DNA of 64,000 nt, taken from positions 1,038,001 to 1,102,000 of the forward strand of contig NC_011027.1 in the NCBI RefSeq assembly GCF_000020505.1. Reading direction: 5' to 3'. Both the position numbers and the translations under genes were made by a program. Of this stretch, positions 28,995-37,490 are shown in pieces. The notes below the pieces were generated by a model, which was given only the letters and a program-made list of their open reading frames with translations, did not search any database and had not been told where the DNA came from. This DNA comes from Chlorobaculum parvum NCIB 8327 (lineage in GTDB: Bacteria; Bacteroidota; Chlorobiia; Chlorobiales; Chlorobiaceae). Each line of letters opens with the position of its first letter. Position 1 is the stretch's first letter.

Positions 28995-29639
28995 ATGCTC
29001 TACGACTATTGCGAAAGAACCGGCTCCGGCTTGTTCGATGAACCGGTCAACCTGCTGACGAACCTCTCGTTCATTGTCGCCGCCGCTTTTGTTTACCGTT
29101 TACTGCGCGATCGCGGTCAGTTCAATCGCGGCAATATTCTTCTTTTGACTCTGGTTGCGTTCATCGGGGTCGGGAGCACGCTGTTTCATTCATTTGCGAC
29201 TGAATGGGCCAGGCTGCTCGATGTGGTTCCGATCTTTTTGTATCAGCTCGCGTTTTTATGGCTCTACATGCAGCGGGTAGCCCGGCTCGGCACCTTTTCC
29301 CGTGTTGCGCTGGTGGGAGTGTTTCTGCTTGTCAGTCTGTACGCCTTGACGTTTAAAGGCTTGTTGAACGGCTCGGTGATGTATCTGCCTGCAATTCTGT
29401 CGGTTATGGCGGTTGCCGTCTTTCACTATTTCCGAAAAAAGATCGAGCCGATGCTGGGTTGGTATGCCTTGATCGTGTTTGCTCTATCGCTCTTCTTTCG
29501 CACGATTGACGCGGTTCTTTGCTCGGTTTGGCCACTCGGGACGCACTTTGTGTGGCATCTCTTGAATGGTGTGCTCTTATACCTCACAACCCGAATTATT
29601 ATCGTGAATTCCGGGTTACAGCAGGCAGATCGTTCATAA
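28995..29639 (+). CDS. ceramidase-like (CREST superfamily) membrane protein
   Basis: The 214-residue protein has about seven membrane helices and the residue pattern of the alkaline-ceramidase/CREST group: YCERTG at the N-terminus, HSFATEWARLLDVVP in the middle and GTHFVWHLLNG near the end. These supply the conserved Glu, Ser, Asp and His residues used for zinc binding. Bacterial members may be lipid amidases; no substrate can be named. It follows the OLD-like gene by 17 bases, so it appears to belong to the same transcript. Its base composition is closer to the chromosome than that of the OLD-like gene. Confidence 0.7.
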   Translation: MLYDYCERTGSGLFDEPVNLLTNLSFIVAAAFVYRLLRDRGQFNRGNILLLTLVAFIGVGSTLFHSFATEWARLLDVVPIFLYQLAFLWLYMQRVARLGTFSRVALVGVFLLVSLYALTFKGLLNGSVMYLPAILSVMAVAVFHYFRKKIEPMLGWYALIVFALSLFFRTIDAVLCSVWPLGTHFVWHLLNGVLLYLTTRIIIVNSGLQQADRS

Positions 29640-29667
29640 AAGAGCTAACGCGAGCTTTATCAGAACA

Positions 29668-30291
29668 ATGGAGAGTGTATTCGGTAGTGATCAGTCTGTG
29701 CAGAAGGCCCGGTGGCAATTGTTGTATTCGGTGGCGATTCTGATGGTGGTTCCTGCCTTGATCTACTTCGATGTTATTCCTTACGGATGGCGCATTTATA
29801 TGCTTCTTGCACTGGGCGTCATCTTTTCCTTCCTCTCGTATCTCCGTGGGTACACGCTGAATGAGCTTGGGTTCAGAAAGGACAATATTCGTAAAGCCTT
29901 TCTGATGCAGGCTCCGTTTCTGATGCTGTTTTTGTTCGTTCTCTCCTTTGCCCACAGGCTTGGTTTTGTCGAACGGGAATTCCTGTCGAAAGAGCTGTTT
30001 CTGGTGTTTTATGTGTTTATCTCCGCTCCTTTTCAGGAGTTTGTCTATCGCAGTTATATGTTCGCGCTGCTGAAGCGTTGCGGCTGGGAGAACCGGTTCG
30101 TGTTCGTCCTTTTCATGGCGCTTCCGTATGTGTTTGTCCACATCATCTATCACAATGCGTTGACCTTGATTTTTACCCTGATTGTCGGCGTGTTCTGGTC
30201 GTACAGCTACATCAGGCAGGCGAACCTTTTTGCCGTTTCATTTTCTCACGCCGTGATCGGGTGCGTTGCCCTCTTTTTGGGCGTTGTGTAA
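29668..30291 (+). CDS. CPBP-family membrane protein (CAAX-protease-like)
   Basis: The 207-residue protein is mostly membrane helices and has the CPBP motifs: FQEFVYRSY (motif 1, usually EExxxR; here the first Glu is Gln), FVHIIYHN (motif with His) and a later helix. Such proteins are intramembrane glutamic proteases or scaffolds. The Q at the first position may reduce activity. It lies 28 bases after the ceramidase-like gene and ends the co-directional run. Confidence 0.7.
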   Translation: MESVFGSDQSVQKARWQLLYSVAILMVVPALIYFDVIPYGWRIYMLLALGVIFSFLSYLRGYTLNELGFRKDNIRKAFLMQAPFLMLFLFVLSFAHRLGFVEREFLSKELFLVFYVFISAPFQEFVYRSYMFALLKRCGWENRFVFVLFMALPYVFVHIIYHNALTLIFTLIVGVFWSYSYIRQANLFAVSFSHAVIGCVALFLGVV

Positions 30292-30433
30292 CCCGTGTTA
30301 AGGAGCTGGTCGGGTTTTGAACGCGTCTCCATTTCTCGCCACCCAGTGTCCGAACTTCACCAGTTAGGTCTGCGCTTTGGAATTCATTATACTCCCGCGC
30401 ACTGTTTCTTTTCAATTTCTCGATTTGACCGCT

Positions 30434-30775
30434 ATGAGCACTCTGCCAAACTGCCCCAAATGCAATTCCGAATACACCTACGAGAACGGCACGTTGCTGG
30501 TATGCCCCGAGTGTGCCCATGAATGGAGCCCTGCCGAGGCTGCTGGCGCGACAGAAGGAGAGCGGGTCTGGAAGGATGCGAACGGCAATGTGCTGCACGA
30601 TGGCGATACCGTGACGGTGATCAAGGATCTCAAGGTTAAAGGAGCCTCTTCGCCGATCAAGGGCGGCACGAAGGTCAAGAACATTCGCCTCGTAGTGGGT
30701 GATCACGACATCGACTGTAAAATCGACGGCTTCGGCGCGATGCAGTTGAAGTCGGAGTTCGTCCGCAAAGCCTAA
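30434..30775 (+). CDS. yjdM: PhnA/YjdM-family zinc-ribbon protein
   Basis: The 113-residue protein opens with a zinc ribbon (CPKC and CPEC, 12 residues apart) and continues with the conserved [23 protein letters not shown] and [13 protein letters not shown] segments of the PhnA/YjdM family. This is full length for the family. Its function is not well established; the historic link to phosphonates is weak. An in-frame extension to 30377 is ignored because the zinc ribbon then would not begin near the start. Confidence 0.9.
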   Translation: MSTLPNCPKCNSEYTYENGTLLVCPECAHEWSPAEAAGATEGERVWKDANGNVLHDGDTVTVIKDLKVKGASSPIKGGTKVKNIRLVVGDHDIDCKIDGFGAMQLKSEFVRKA

Positions 30776-31083
30776 GCGGCGTTTCAGTGATTGGCGGATT
30801 CCTTTTGTGTTTTTTTTTGCGTAAAGAACTTTACAAGGCAAAGTAAAGGCTCTTGTCAAGAAAGAAGAAGGAGTTGTACAAGCGTCCGAAAACAATTGGT
30901 TGTAAAGAAATCCAGAGAAGGGAGGGCTCTTCTCGATGAAGCGAAGCCTCAATACTCTTTAGAGGCCATCACGTATTGATTCAGACCCCGACTTGTCGGG
31001 ATCTGAATAAGATTCAAAGCTAAGACGGGATTGCTGTTGAGAGTCTCTTTTGGACAGGCTCAGTCCCCAATTGTCCCAACGGT
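30776..31083. other. gap between yjdM and the ATC-hydrolase-like gene
   Basis: No gene is seen in 308 bases. The interval contains CTTTACAAGGCAAA at 30829-30842, which recurs at 50917-50930 after prc, and a hairpin at 30979-31008. Confidence 0.5.
30979..31008. terminator. hairpin in convergent intergenic region
   Basis: ATTCAGA-C-CCCGA (30979-30991) pairs with TCGGG-A-TCTGAAT (30996-31008) with one internal mismatch and a 4-base loop. Two genes converge here, so it may act as a terminator or mRNA 3'-end stem, but no long T run follows. Confidence 0.5.
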
Positions 31084-31602
31084 TTACGTTGCAGTGCCAG
31101 ATTCGGGGGTTGCCGGGCGCTCATACTTGAAGATGCAGACCGGGCAGCCGAGTGCCTGGCGGCAAAGGATTTCGCCGCTCATTTCCGGGAACGCTCGTCG
31201 GGTAGCCTCCATATCCAGCTCGCAGACCACATGGCACGGAGTGTCGAATCCGTACTCCTTGCTCACCTCCAGCCACGGGCAGATGCGCTGGATTTCCAGC
31301 ACGGCATCGATGCCTTTGTTTGAAATATCCACCACGTCCATTTCCATTCCGATGCTTTCAAACTGCGGAATGGCTTCGCGGAACGCTTTGGCGAGGGTGG
31401 GGCGGGCAAGGAGCGGGCCCATGCGCTGTTTCTGCACTTCCGGAAACCCTTCGAGCATGGTTTCCCAAGCGGCAGATTCTCCAAGTTTCTGGCTCAGTTC
31501 ACGGTAGCGGGCGAACTTTTTGCGCGCCGATTCGATAAGTTCCTTGTGGGCGTTTTCCATAACTTGTTTGGCAAGTTGGCTGTTCAAAGGATTGTGCTTC
31601 AC
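31084..31602 (-). CDS. L-2-amino-thiazoline-4-carboxylate (ATC) hydrolase-like protein
   Basis: The 172-residue protein ends with a pattern typical of the ATC-hydrolase domain family: ICPWLEVSKEYGFDTPCHVV, then CELD, and a final GCPVCIFKYE. The cysteines and the terminal FKYE-like strand match that family's C-terminal half. The N-terminal half is helical. The named activity was shown for only one family member; many anaerobes carry relatives of unknown role. The first in-frame start is GTG at 31602; ATG at 31560 is an alternative. It is divergent from the next gene. Confidence 0.6.
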   Translation of the reverse strand: MKHNPLNSQLAKQVMENAHKELIESARKKFARYRELSQKLGESAAWETMLEGFPEVQKQRMGPLLARPTLAKAFREAIPQFESIGMEMDVVDISNKGIDAVLEIQRICPWLEVSKEYGFDTPCHVVCELDMEATRRAFPEMSGEILCRQALGCPVCIFKYERPATPESGTAT

Positions 31603-31628
31603 TTACATAATTACAAAGAGAATGAATT

Positions 31629-32153
31629 ATGAGTTCAATCGAGTTTCTCAGAGAGTTATACGAGGAGTATCTGGATTGGTATCTGAGCATCGCCGAAGAG
31701 AACGGTGTGTTGCCGCGCTCGATTTCGGGCGTTGATGCCGACGGCAAGCAGTTCATTTACCTGATCGATGGTTTGACCTTGCAGCCGATGGCGCGGAACA
31801 AGTATCTCCGCTATGTGCTGGATGAGCACCAGTCGGTTGCGTATGCTTATGGTGGGCTTGCTTTGCGGGGCGACAGCGACCTCGGCCAGATCGAGGAGGT
31901 GCTGGATGTGGTGGCTGCCGATGCGAACCAGTACGTGATGGGGCACTGGCAGGTGATTCGTGGCGAGGGCAACAAGGTGACCAGCTTGCGCCCGATGGGG
32001 GTGACAGAAGGAACCGACCCCGAAAAGCATCCGGCCTCCTGGTACCTTGCGGGTGCGATACGCTTCACCGACAAGGAAAAGGAAAAATACGGCACCCTCT
32101 GGGATGAGGCCCAGCCCTCGGTGATGTTCAACGATCGGAATGCCGCGGAGTGA
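31629..32153 (+). CDS. hypothetical protein, 174 aa
   Basis: A soluble acidic protein beginning MSSIEFLRELYEEYLDWYLS with a helical start, a central region containing two short aromatic motifs (WQVIRGEG, WYLAGAIRFT) and a C-terminus ending in FNDRNAAE. No known motif is recognised. It shares a 26-base divergent start region with the ATC-hydrolase-like gene. The codon pattern matches neighbouring chromosomal genes, so it is probably real. Confidence 0.7.
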   Translation: MSSIEFLRELYEEYLDWYLSIAEENGVLPRSISGVDADGKQFIYLIDGLTLQPMARNKYLRYVLDEHQSVAYAYGGLALRGDSDLGQIEEVLDVVAADANQYVMGHWQVIRGEGNKVTSLRPMGVTEGTDPEKHPASWYLAGAIRFTDKEKEKYGTLWDEAQPSVMFNDRNAAE

Positions 32154-32372
32154 TGGCGCTGCGAATTTGCGAGAGCTGTTGAGTTTGCGAAACATGGTGA
32201 ACCGTCTGTAGAATTGCAATGCCTTTGCGCCGGATTTTCTTATCTTTGGCATTCAAAAGGCGCGGTTTACCGGTAGTTACTATCCATCTGCCTGGCGGTG
32301 TAACTCATTCTGATTGTTGATAGTCGGAATGCCGTGCAACAAAATCATGTGGCGATAAATTTTTTCTGAGGC

Positions 32373-33035
32373 ATGAAACAATCTTGGCTGTGGGCACTGT
32401 TGCCATTGACCGTTCTTCTGGCGGTTTTCGGATTCTTTTTTGCACTTTTTCCGGGCCTGTTTTTTGACAGCGGCATGCTGTTTGGTTCGGTGACGCTGAT
32501 GGCGCTTGCCGCGGCTTCAGCCGTTTATTCACCCGTCAGGGGCTTTGTGCAGGGGTGGAGTGTTCCGGCGCTTGTCGGTACGGTGATTGCGGCGCTCATG
32601 CTTCTGGTTTCGGCCAGTGGCGTGGCGATGGTGCTGAATGGCTTGCACATGGGAGCGATGATTGCCGGTCTGGTGACGGTGGTCGGTTTCGCTCTTCTGC
32701 TTGTGGCCACCGGCATGGATGGCGCGGCGATGCAGCGCAAGGCAAAATCGGTTCCAGAGCAGAAAGCCGGCCCGAAAGAGTGGGCTGAACGCCTTGAGGC
32801 TATCGGTCATCAATGCGCTCGTCAGGAGATGAAAACCAGAGTGTTGCGGCTTGGCGGCGAGACGCGCTTTCTGACCGAATCCGGTTCGGTCGATACCATT
32901 GTCGACCAGCATATCGGCCGCGCGCTTGAGGAGCTTGCCCAGGTTGTCAGAAGTGGTGACGATCAGTCGGCCATCTCAATGCTTTCGGGGATCCGGAGCC
33001 TGTTCGCACAACGCGAAAATCAGTTGAAGCCGTAA
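32373..33035 (+). CDS. hypothetical inner-membrane protein, 220 aa
   Basis: Four predicted membrane helices lie in the first ~120 residues (about 5-27, 32-52, 63-88 and 92-112). A soluble C-terminal domain of about 100 residues follows, with a helical, charged sequence. No motif is recognised. A terminator follows at 33061-33097. Confidence 0.75.
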   Translation: MKQSWLWALLPLTVLLAVFGFFFALFPGLFFDSGMLFGSVTLMALAAASAVYSPVRGFVQGWSVPALVGTVIAALMLLVSASGVAMVLNGLHMGAMIAGLVTVVGFALLLVATGMDGAAMQRKAKSVPEQKAGPKEWAERLEAIGHQCARQEMKTRVLRLGGETRFLTESGSVDTIVDQHIGRALEELAQVVRSGDDQSAISMLSGIRSLFAQRENQLKP

Positions 33036-33060
33036 CGCACTCCTTTTTTCATCGTGACAT

Positions 33061-33097
33061 AACCCCGTTTCGAGAGCAAAGTCGTGACGGGGTTTTT
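33061..33097 (+). terminator. terminator after the membrane protein gene
   Basis: AACCCCGT (33061-33068) pairs with ACGGGGTT (33087-33094), followed by more T. It begins 26 bases after the stop codon. Confidence 0.75.
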
Positions 33098-33320
33098 GCT
33101 TTTCCCCATTTCGTTCTCTGTGAGAATCCCTGGAACAGGATTTGTTGTCAATATCGATTGAATGGCATGAAATGGCAGGATTCGAGTCCTGCTGCTCTTT
33201 AGATGGATGCGGACGTGAATGCGGCGCGGAGATGATTTCCGGCGCGGCGGTTTCCAAAAACGGCGCGATTTTGTTACATTCCGTTCAATATTTTCGACGA
33301 ATCAACCTCTCTTTACGGAC

Positions 33321-34364
33321 ATGGCGCATCGGCACTTTTCACCATCGCTCCTCAGGCTTTCGTCTTTCCTGCTCATTTTCGTTTCGCTTCTTGCCGGTTG
33401 TTCCGGTAAGGAAAAAGCGGCCAGCTCGAATCCGGACGCCTACAAGGTTGGGCTGGTGTTCGATGTCGGAGGTCGTGGCGACAAGTCGTTCAACGATTCT
33501 GCCTATAACGGACTCGAACTGGCCAAACAAAAGCTTGGCATCGATTTCGACTATATCGAGCCTCAGGGAGAGGGTGCAGACCGTGAGGCTGCATTGCGCC
33601 AGATGGCTGCCGATCCGGACGTAAAGCTCGTTATCGGTGTCGGCCTGCTCTTTACCGAAGATATTACGGCTATCGCCAAGGATTTTCCTGACAAGAAGTT
33701 CGCCTGTATCGATTACAATCCGCAGCCCGGAACCGAGATTCCGTCGAATCTTTCGGGGATTGTGTTCGAGGAGAAAAAGGGGTCGTTCCTGGCCGGGGCG
33801 CTTGCCGCACTTGAGTCCCAAACCGGTACGATCGGTTTTATCGGCGGCATGGATTCGAACATCATTCGCAAGTTCGAGAGTGGTTATGCAGCTGGTGCCC
33901 GCTATATGAAGCCGGACATCAAGATCATTACAAACTTCATCGGCATGACCGGCAGTGCGTTCAACGATCCGGCCAAAGGCAAAGAGCTGGCACTCGGTCA
34001 GTACAGCCGTGGCGCGGACATCATCTATCAGGCGGCTGGTGCAAGCGGTCTCGGCGTGATCGAAGCGGCCCGGGAGACTGGCAAGCTGGTGATCTGCACC
34101 GACATGGCACTTGAGTGGCCAGCGCCGGATCAGATGCTGACCAGCATCAACAAGGCGATCGACAAGGCGGTGCTGACCACGATTGACGATGCGATGAACG
34201 GCCGCTTCCAGGGAGGACGTCAGCGGATGTTCGGCCTTGACGGGCGCTACACCGATTACGTGTGGAACAGCGATACCGAAAAGCTGATCGATCCGGCCGT
34301 ACATGAGCGCATCGAGAAGATTCGCCAGGACATTCTGGACGGCAACATCTCCGTTACGGAGTAA
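33321..34364 (+). CDS. BMP-family substrate-binding lipoprotein
   Basis: From the ATG at 33321 the 347-residue product has a lipoprotein signal peptide with lipobox LLAGC. The mature part matches the Med/BmpA/PnrA family: VGLVFDVGGRGDKSFND, IGVGLLFTEDI, IGFIGGMDSNIIRKFESGY and DIIYQAAGASGLGV. Members bind purine nucleosides or riboflavin for an ABC importer. No ABC ATPase or permease gene is next to it, so it is an orphan here. The ligand cannot be read from the sequence. Confidence 0.92.
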   Translation: MAHRHFSPSLLRLSSFLLIFVSLLAGCSGKEKAASSNPDAYKVGLVFDVGGRGDKSFNDSAYNGLELAKQKLGIDFDYIEPQGEGADREAALRQMAADPDVKLVIGVGLLFTEDITAIAKDFPDKKFACIDYNPQPGTEIPSNLSGIVFEEKKGSFLAGALAALESQTGTIGFIGGMDSNIIRKFESGYAAGARYMKPDIKIITNFIGMTGSAFNDPAKGKELALGQYSRGADIIYQAAGASGLGVIEAARETGKLVICTDMALEWPAPDQMLTSINKAIDKAVLTTIDDAMNGRFQGGRQRMFGLDGRYTDYVWNSDTEKLIDPAVHERIEKIRQDILDGNISVTE

Positions 34365-34444
34365 AACAATAGCGCCCGAAAGGGCTTTCAGCGCGGCAGG
34401 AGCTTATTGCGCGCATTTATTACCAACAGTTCTTGAGATCATCC

Positions 34445-35440
34445 GTGGGGAAAAAAATCGTCGTTACCGGAGGCACCGGCTTTATCGGCTCCCGCCTTGT
34501 GCACAAACTCGCTGAATCGGGGCACGAGGTCAATGCGCTTGTTCGTACGAGCTCCGACCTCACGTCGCTCAAGGGCTGCCTCGACAAGATCAATCTGGTG
34601 TATGGCGATGTCACCAATGCGTCGTCTCTGAAAGGTGTGTTCGATGGCGTCGATGAGGTCTATCATTGCGCCGGCATCACCTACATGGGGGGCAAGAAGA
34701 ATCCGCTGCTTCAGAAAATCAACGTTGACGGTACCCGCCATGTGCTTGAAGCTTCGCGCTTGGCCGGTGTCAGGCGGGTTGTGCATGTCAGCTCGATTAC
34801 TGCGGTCGGCATAAGCGGCCCGAACCGGAAATTCGACGAGGAGAGTCCCTGGAATTTCGATACGATCGATCTCGAATACGCTCGCACCAAGTATGTCGCC
34901 GAGCAGATCGTGGCCGAAGAGGTTCGCAAGGGGCTCGATTGCGTGATCGTGGTGCCGGCCTTTGTGTTCGGTGCCGGCGATATCAACTTCAATGCCGGTC
35001 GCATTATCAAGGATGTCTATAACCGCAAGATGCCGTTTTATCCCCTCGGAGGCATCTGCGTGGTCGATGTCGAGATTGTGGCCGAGACCCTGATAGCCGC
35101 GATGAACCAGGGGCGCAAAGGTGAACGCTACATCGTCGGCGGCGACAACGTTTCCTTCAAGGAGCTGGCGCAGACCATCATGAAGGTGACTGGTGTACAT
35201 CAGCTTTCACTTCCGCTTCCAATATGGGCTGCGCATTTCATCACGTATCTTCTTAAATTCAGTAAGGAGAGGAACAGAATATCCAAGCTGTTCAACATGA
35301 GCATGTTCACCGTGGCTTCGAAGTTTCTTTATTTCGACTCATCGAAAGCGGAGCGTGAGCTGGGAATGCGCTACGAGCCCTACGAAAAGAGCATCAAGCG
35401 CACGTTCGAGTGGTATCGTGAACACCGCATGCTGGTCTGA
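34445..35440 (+). CDS. NAD-dependent epimerase/dehydratase (extended SDR)
   Basis: The 331-residue product begins with the Rossmann motif KIVVTGGTGFIGSRLV and has HVSSITAVG and an active-site YARTK (YxxxK). It resembles dihydroflavonol-4-reductase-like/HpnA-like extended SDRs that act on sugars, sterols or isoprenoids. The start is either GTG at 34445 or TTG at 34433; I prefer GTG because the motif is then at the N-terminus. Substrate is unknown. The next gene follows after 82 bases. Confidence 0.85.
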   Translation: MGKKIVVTGGTGFIGSRLVHKLAESGHEVNALVRTSSDLTSLKGCLDKINLVYGDVTNASSLKGVFDGVDEVYHCAGITYMGGKKNPLLQKINVDGTRHVLEASRLAGVRRVVHVSSITAVGISGPNRKFDEESPWNFDTIDLEYARTKYVAEQIVAEEVRKGLDCVIVVPAFVFGAGDINFNAGRIIKDVYNRKMPFYPLGGICVVDVEIVAETLIAAMNQGRKGERYIVGGDNVSFKELAQTIMKVTGVHQLSLPLPIWAAHFITYLLKFSKERNRISKLFNMSMFTVASKFLYFDSSKAERELGMRYEPYEKSIKRTFEWYREHRMLV

Positions 35441-35522
35441 CTTTCTGTCCCATTCCTGTCACATCGTTCCGGTGCGGCCATAGATAAGAGGATGAACCCG
35501 CCAATCTTCGGGAGTCTCAGGC

Positions 35523-37490
35523 ATGAACAACGCTACTCCGTCCAACACCATTGTCGAGAGGGTCGCTGCCGATCTCGGCAAATATCCACCTTTTGACCAT
35601 CTTTCCGAAGAACGGATTCGCAAAATAGCTGAATCGTTGTTTGTCGAGTACCATGAGGAGGGCGAAATGCTTTTCCGGAAAGGTGATGAGCTCGGTAAGG
35701 TTTCCTACATGGTGATGAAGGGGGCTGTCCGCCTGTACGATACCATCGACGGCGAGGAGGTGCTTGTCGATCTGTGTGACGAGGGCGATCTGTTCGGCGT
35801 GCGGGCCATTTTCGGTACCAGTGACTACCTGCTTTCGGCGCAGGTCGTTGAAGAGAGTCTGCTGTTTGCCATTCCGGTTGAGACGATTCGCGAGCTGTCC
35901 CAGTCCGAACCTTCGGTTGCGGCATTCTTTACCGGCGCGATCGCAAAAAGCGTGCAGAATATCGAGCACTCGCTCTCCGAAGCGTTCGACTTGCGCCGGG
36001 GTTCTATGGAACCCTCCGAGCTTACCCTCAGATGCCTGCTCGATAACGAGCCTCTCGTGGTCGATCAGGTGCGTGACGTGATCACCTGTTCGCCAGATAT
36101 TTCTATCCGGGAGGCGGCCAAAATCATGTCCGACAACAACATCGGCTCGATTATCGTCGTCTCCGAAGAGCGCCATCCACTTGGCATCATCACCGATACC
36201 GACCTGCGCAAAAAGGTTGTGGCCGTGCCAGGCCAGGTCAGCGATCGCCCGGTGAGCGAGATCATGAGCAGTCCGGTCTATACGATCACCGCTGGCAAGA
36301 CCGTGGCCGACATGACGATGCTCATGGTCAGAACCAAGCTTCGACACTTTTGCATCACCGAGGACGGCACTCTGAACAGTCCGATTACGGGCATCATTTC
36401 GGAGCACGACATCGTGACCTCCGAAGGGGTTAATCCCGCGGTGCTCATGAAGTCGATCATGCAGTCGGAGAGCGTAGAGCAGCTGAGCGCCGAGCGCGAC
36501 AAGGCCGAAAAGCTTCTGCAGATGTACATCGCTCAGGAGGTTTCAATCCACTTCGTGCTGAATATTTTCGCCGAGCTGAACGACGCGGTGATCGTCAAGG
36601 CGATTGACTTCGCCATTGCTGAAATGAACGCAGAGGGCTTGGCGATGCCCGATGTGGAGTTCTGCTGGCTGTCGCTGGGCAGCGAGGGACGCAAGGAGCA
36701 GTTGCTCCGCACCGATCAGGACAACGCGATTCTCTACGCCGATCCGCCTCCGGAAGGCAGGGAAGCGGCGGAGCGCTACTTCCTCGAACTTGGCAAGCGG
36801 GTGTGCGCCACGCTGGTGGCTTGCGGTTTTACGAAGTGCCCGGCGGATATCATGGCCAGCAATCCGCAATGGTGCCAGCCGCTCGGCGGGTGGATGAACT
36901 ATTTCCGCAAGTGGATCCAGACGCCTGAGCCGAAAGCGTTGATGCACTCGACGATCTTTTTCGATTTCCGTCCGGTCTATGGCAGCACTTCGCTGGCTGT
37001 CGAGATGAAACGGCAGATTCTGAAGGAGGTCGAACAGGGCCGTGGCTTCCTGCAGTTTTTTGCCAAGAACGCCTTGCAGAATCCGCCACCGCTCGGATTT
37101 TTCAGGAACTTCCTTGTGGAGAAAAGCCGCGAACACGCTCACGAGTTCGACATCAAGGCTCGGGCCATGATGCCGCTTTCCGATGCGGCTCGAGTGCTGG
37201 TGTACGAGCAGAAGATCGGAGAATTTCTGAGTACAACCGAACGGTTCAGGCGGCTCGGTCAGGTGATTTCAGGTTTCGAAGAGCTGGCTTCGGAAGCAAT
37301 TGAGGCCTATGAGTTTCTGATTCTTCTGAAAACAAAGCATGGCCTGGCCAACGACTCTTCAGGTCGTTATATCGATCCGGAAGGGCTTAACAAGATCGAA
37401 CGCCAGATGCTCAGAAACGTCTTTTCAACCATCGGCAAGGTGCAGAGCATGCTCAACCTCCGGTTCCAGCTCGACTACATCCGTGATTGA
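35523..37490 (+). CDS. DUF294 nucleotidyltransferase with cNMP-binding and CBS domains
   Basis: The 655-residue protein has, in order, a cyclic-nucleotide-binding-like domain (about 20-140), a CBS pair (about 185-310, with MSDNNIGSIIVVSEERHPLG and ITDTDLR) and a DUF294-type nucleotidyltransferase domain with SLGSEGRKEQLLRTDQDNAI (near 383-400), then a helical C-terminal domain. The GSxGRxExxxxxDxD motif is complete. The family resembles the GlnD nucleotidyltransferase fold. The partner DnaQ-like gene overlaps its end by 8 bases, a pairing common for this family. The signal it senses is unknown. Confidence 0.92.
   Translation: MNNATPSNTIVERVAADLGKYPPFDHLSEERIRKIAESLFVEYHEEGEMLFRKGDELGKVSYMVMKGAVRLYDTIDGEEVLVDLCDEGDLFGVRAIFGTSDYLLSAQVVEESLLFAIPVETIRELSQSEPSVAAFFTGAIAKSVQNIEHSLSEAFDLRRGSMEPSELTLRCLLDNEPLVVDQVRDVITCSPDISIREAAKIMSDNNIGSIIVVSEERHPLGIITDTDLRKKVVAVPGQVSDRPVSEIMSSPVYTITAGKTVADMTMLMVRTKLRHFCITEDGTLNSPITGIISEHDIVTSEGVNPAVLMKSIMQSESVEQLSAERDKAEKLLQMYIAQEVSIHFVLNIFAELNDAVIVKAIDFAIAEMNAEGLAMPDVEFCWLSLGSEGRKEQLLRTDQDNAILYADPPPEGREAAERYFLELGKRVCATLVACGFTKCPADIMASNPQWCQPLGGWMNYFRKWIQTPEPKALMHSTIFFDFRPVYGSTSLAVEMKRQILKEVEQGRGFLQFFAKNALQNPPPLGFFRNFLVEKSREHAHEFDIKARAMMPLSDAARVLVYEQKIGEFLSTTERFRRLGQVISGFEELASEAIEAYEFLILLKTKHGLANDSSGRYIDPEGLNKIERQMLRNVFSTIGKVQSMLNLRFQLDYIRD

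Noticed and set aside
21482-30291. Prophage or integrated conjugative element
   Set aside because: No integrase, transposase, structural phage or conjugation gene is present. Only the tRNA-like remnant and hsdM fragment hint at past integration.
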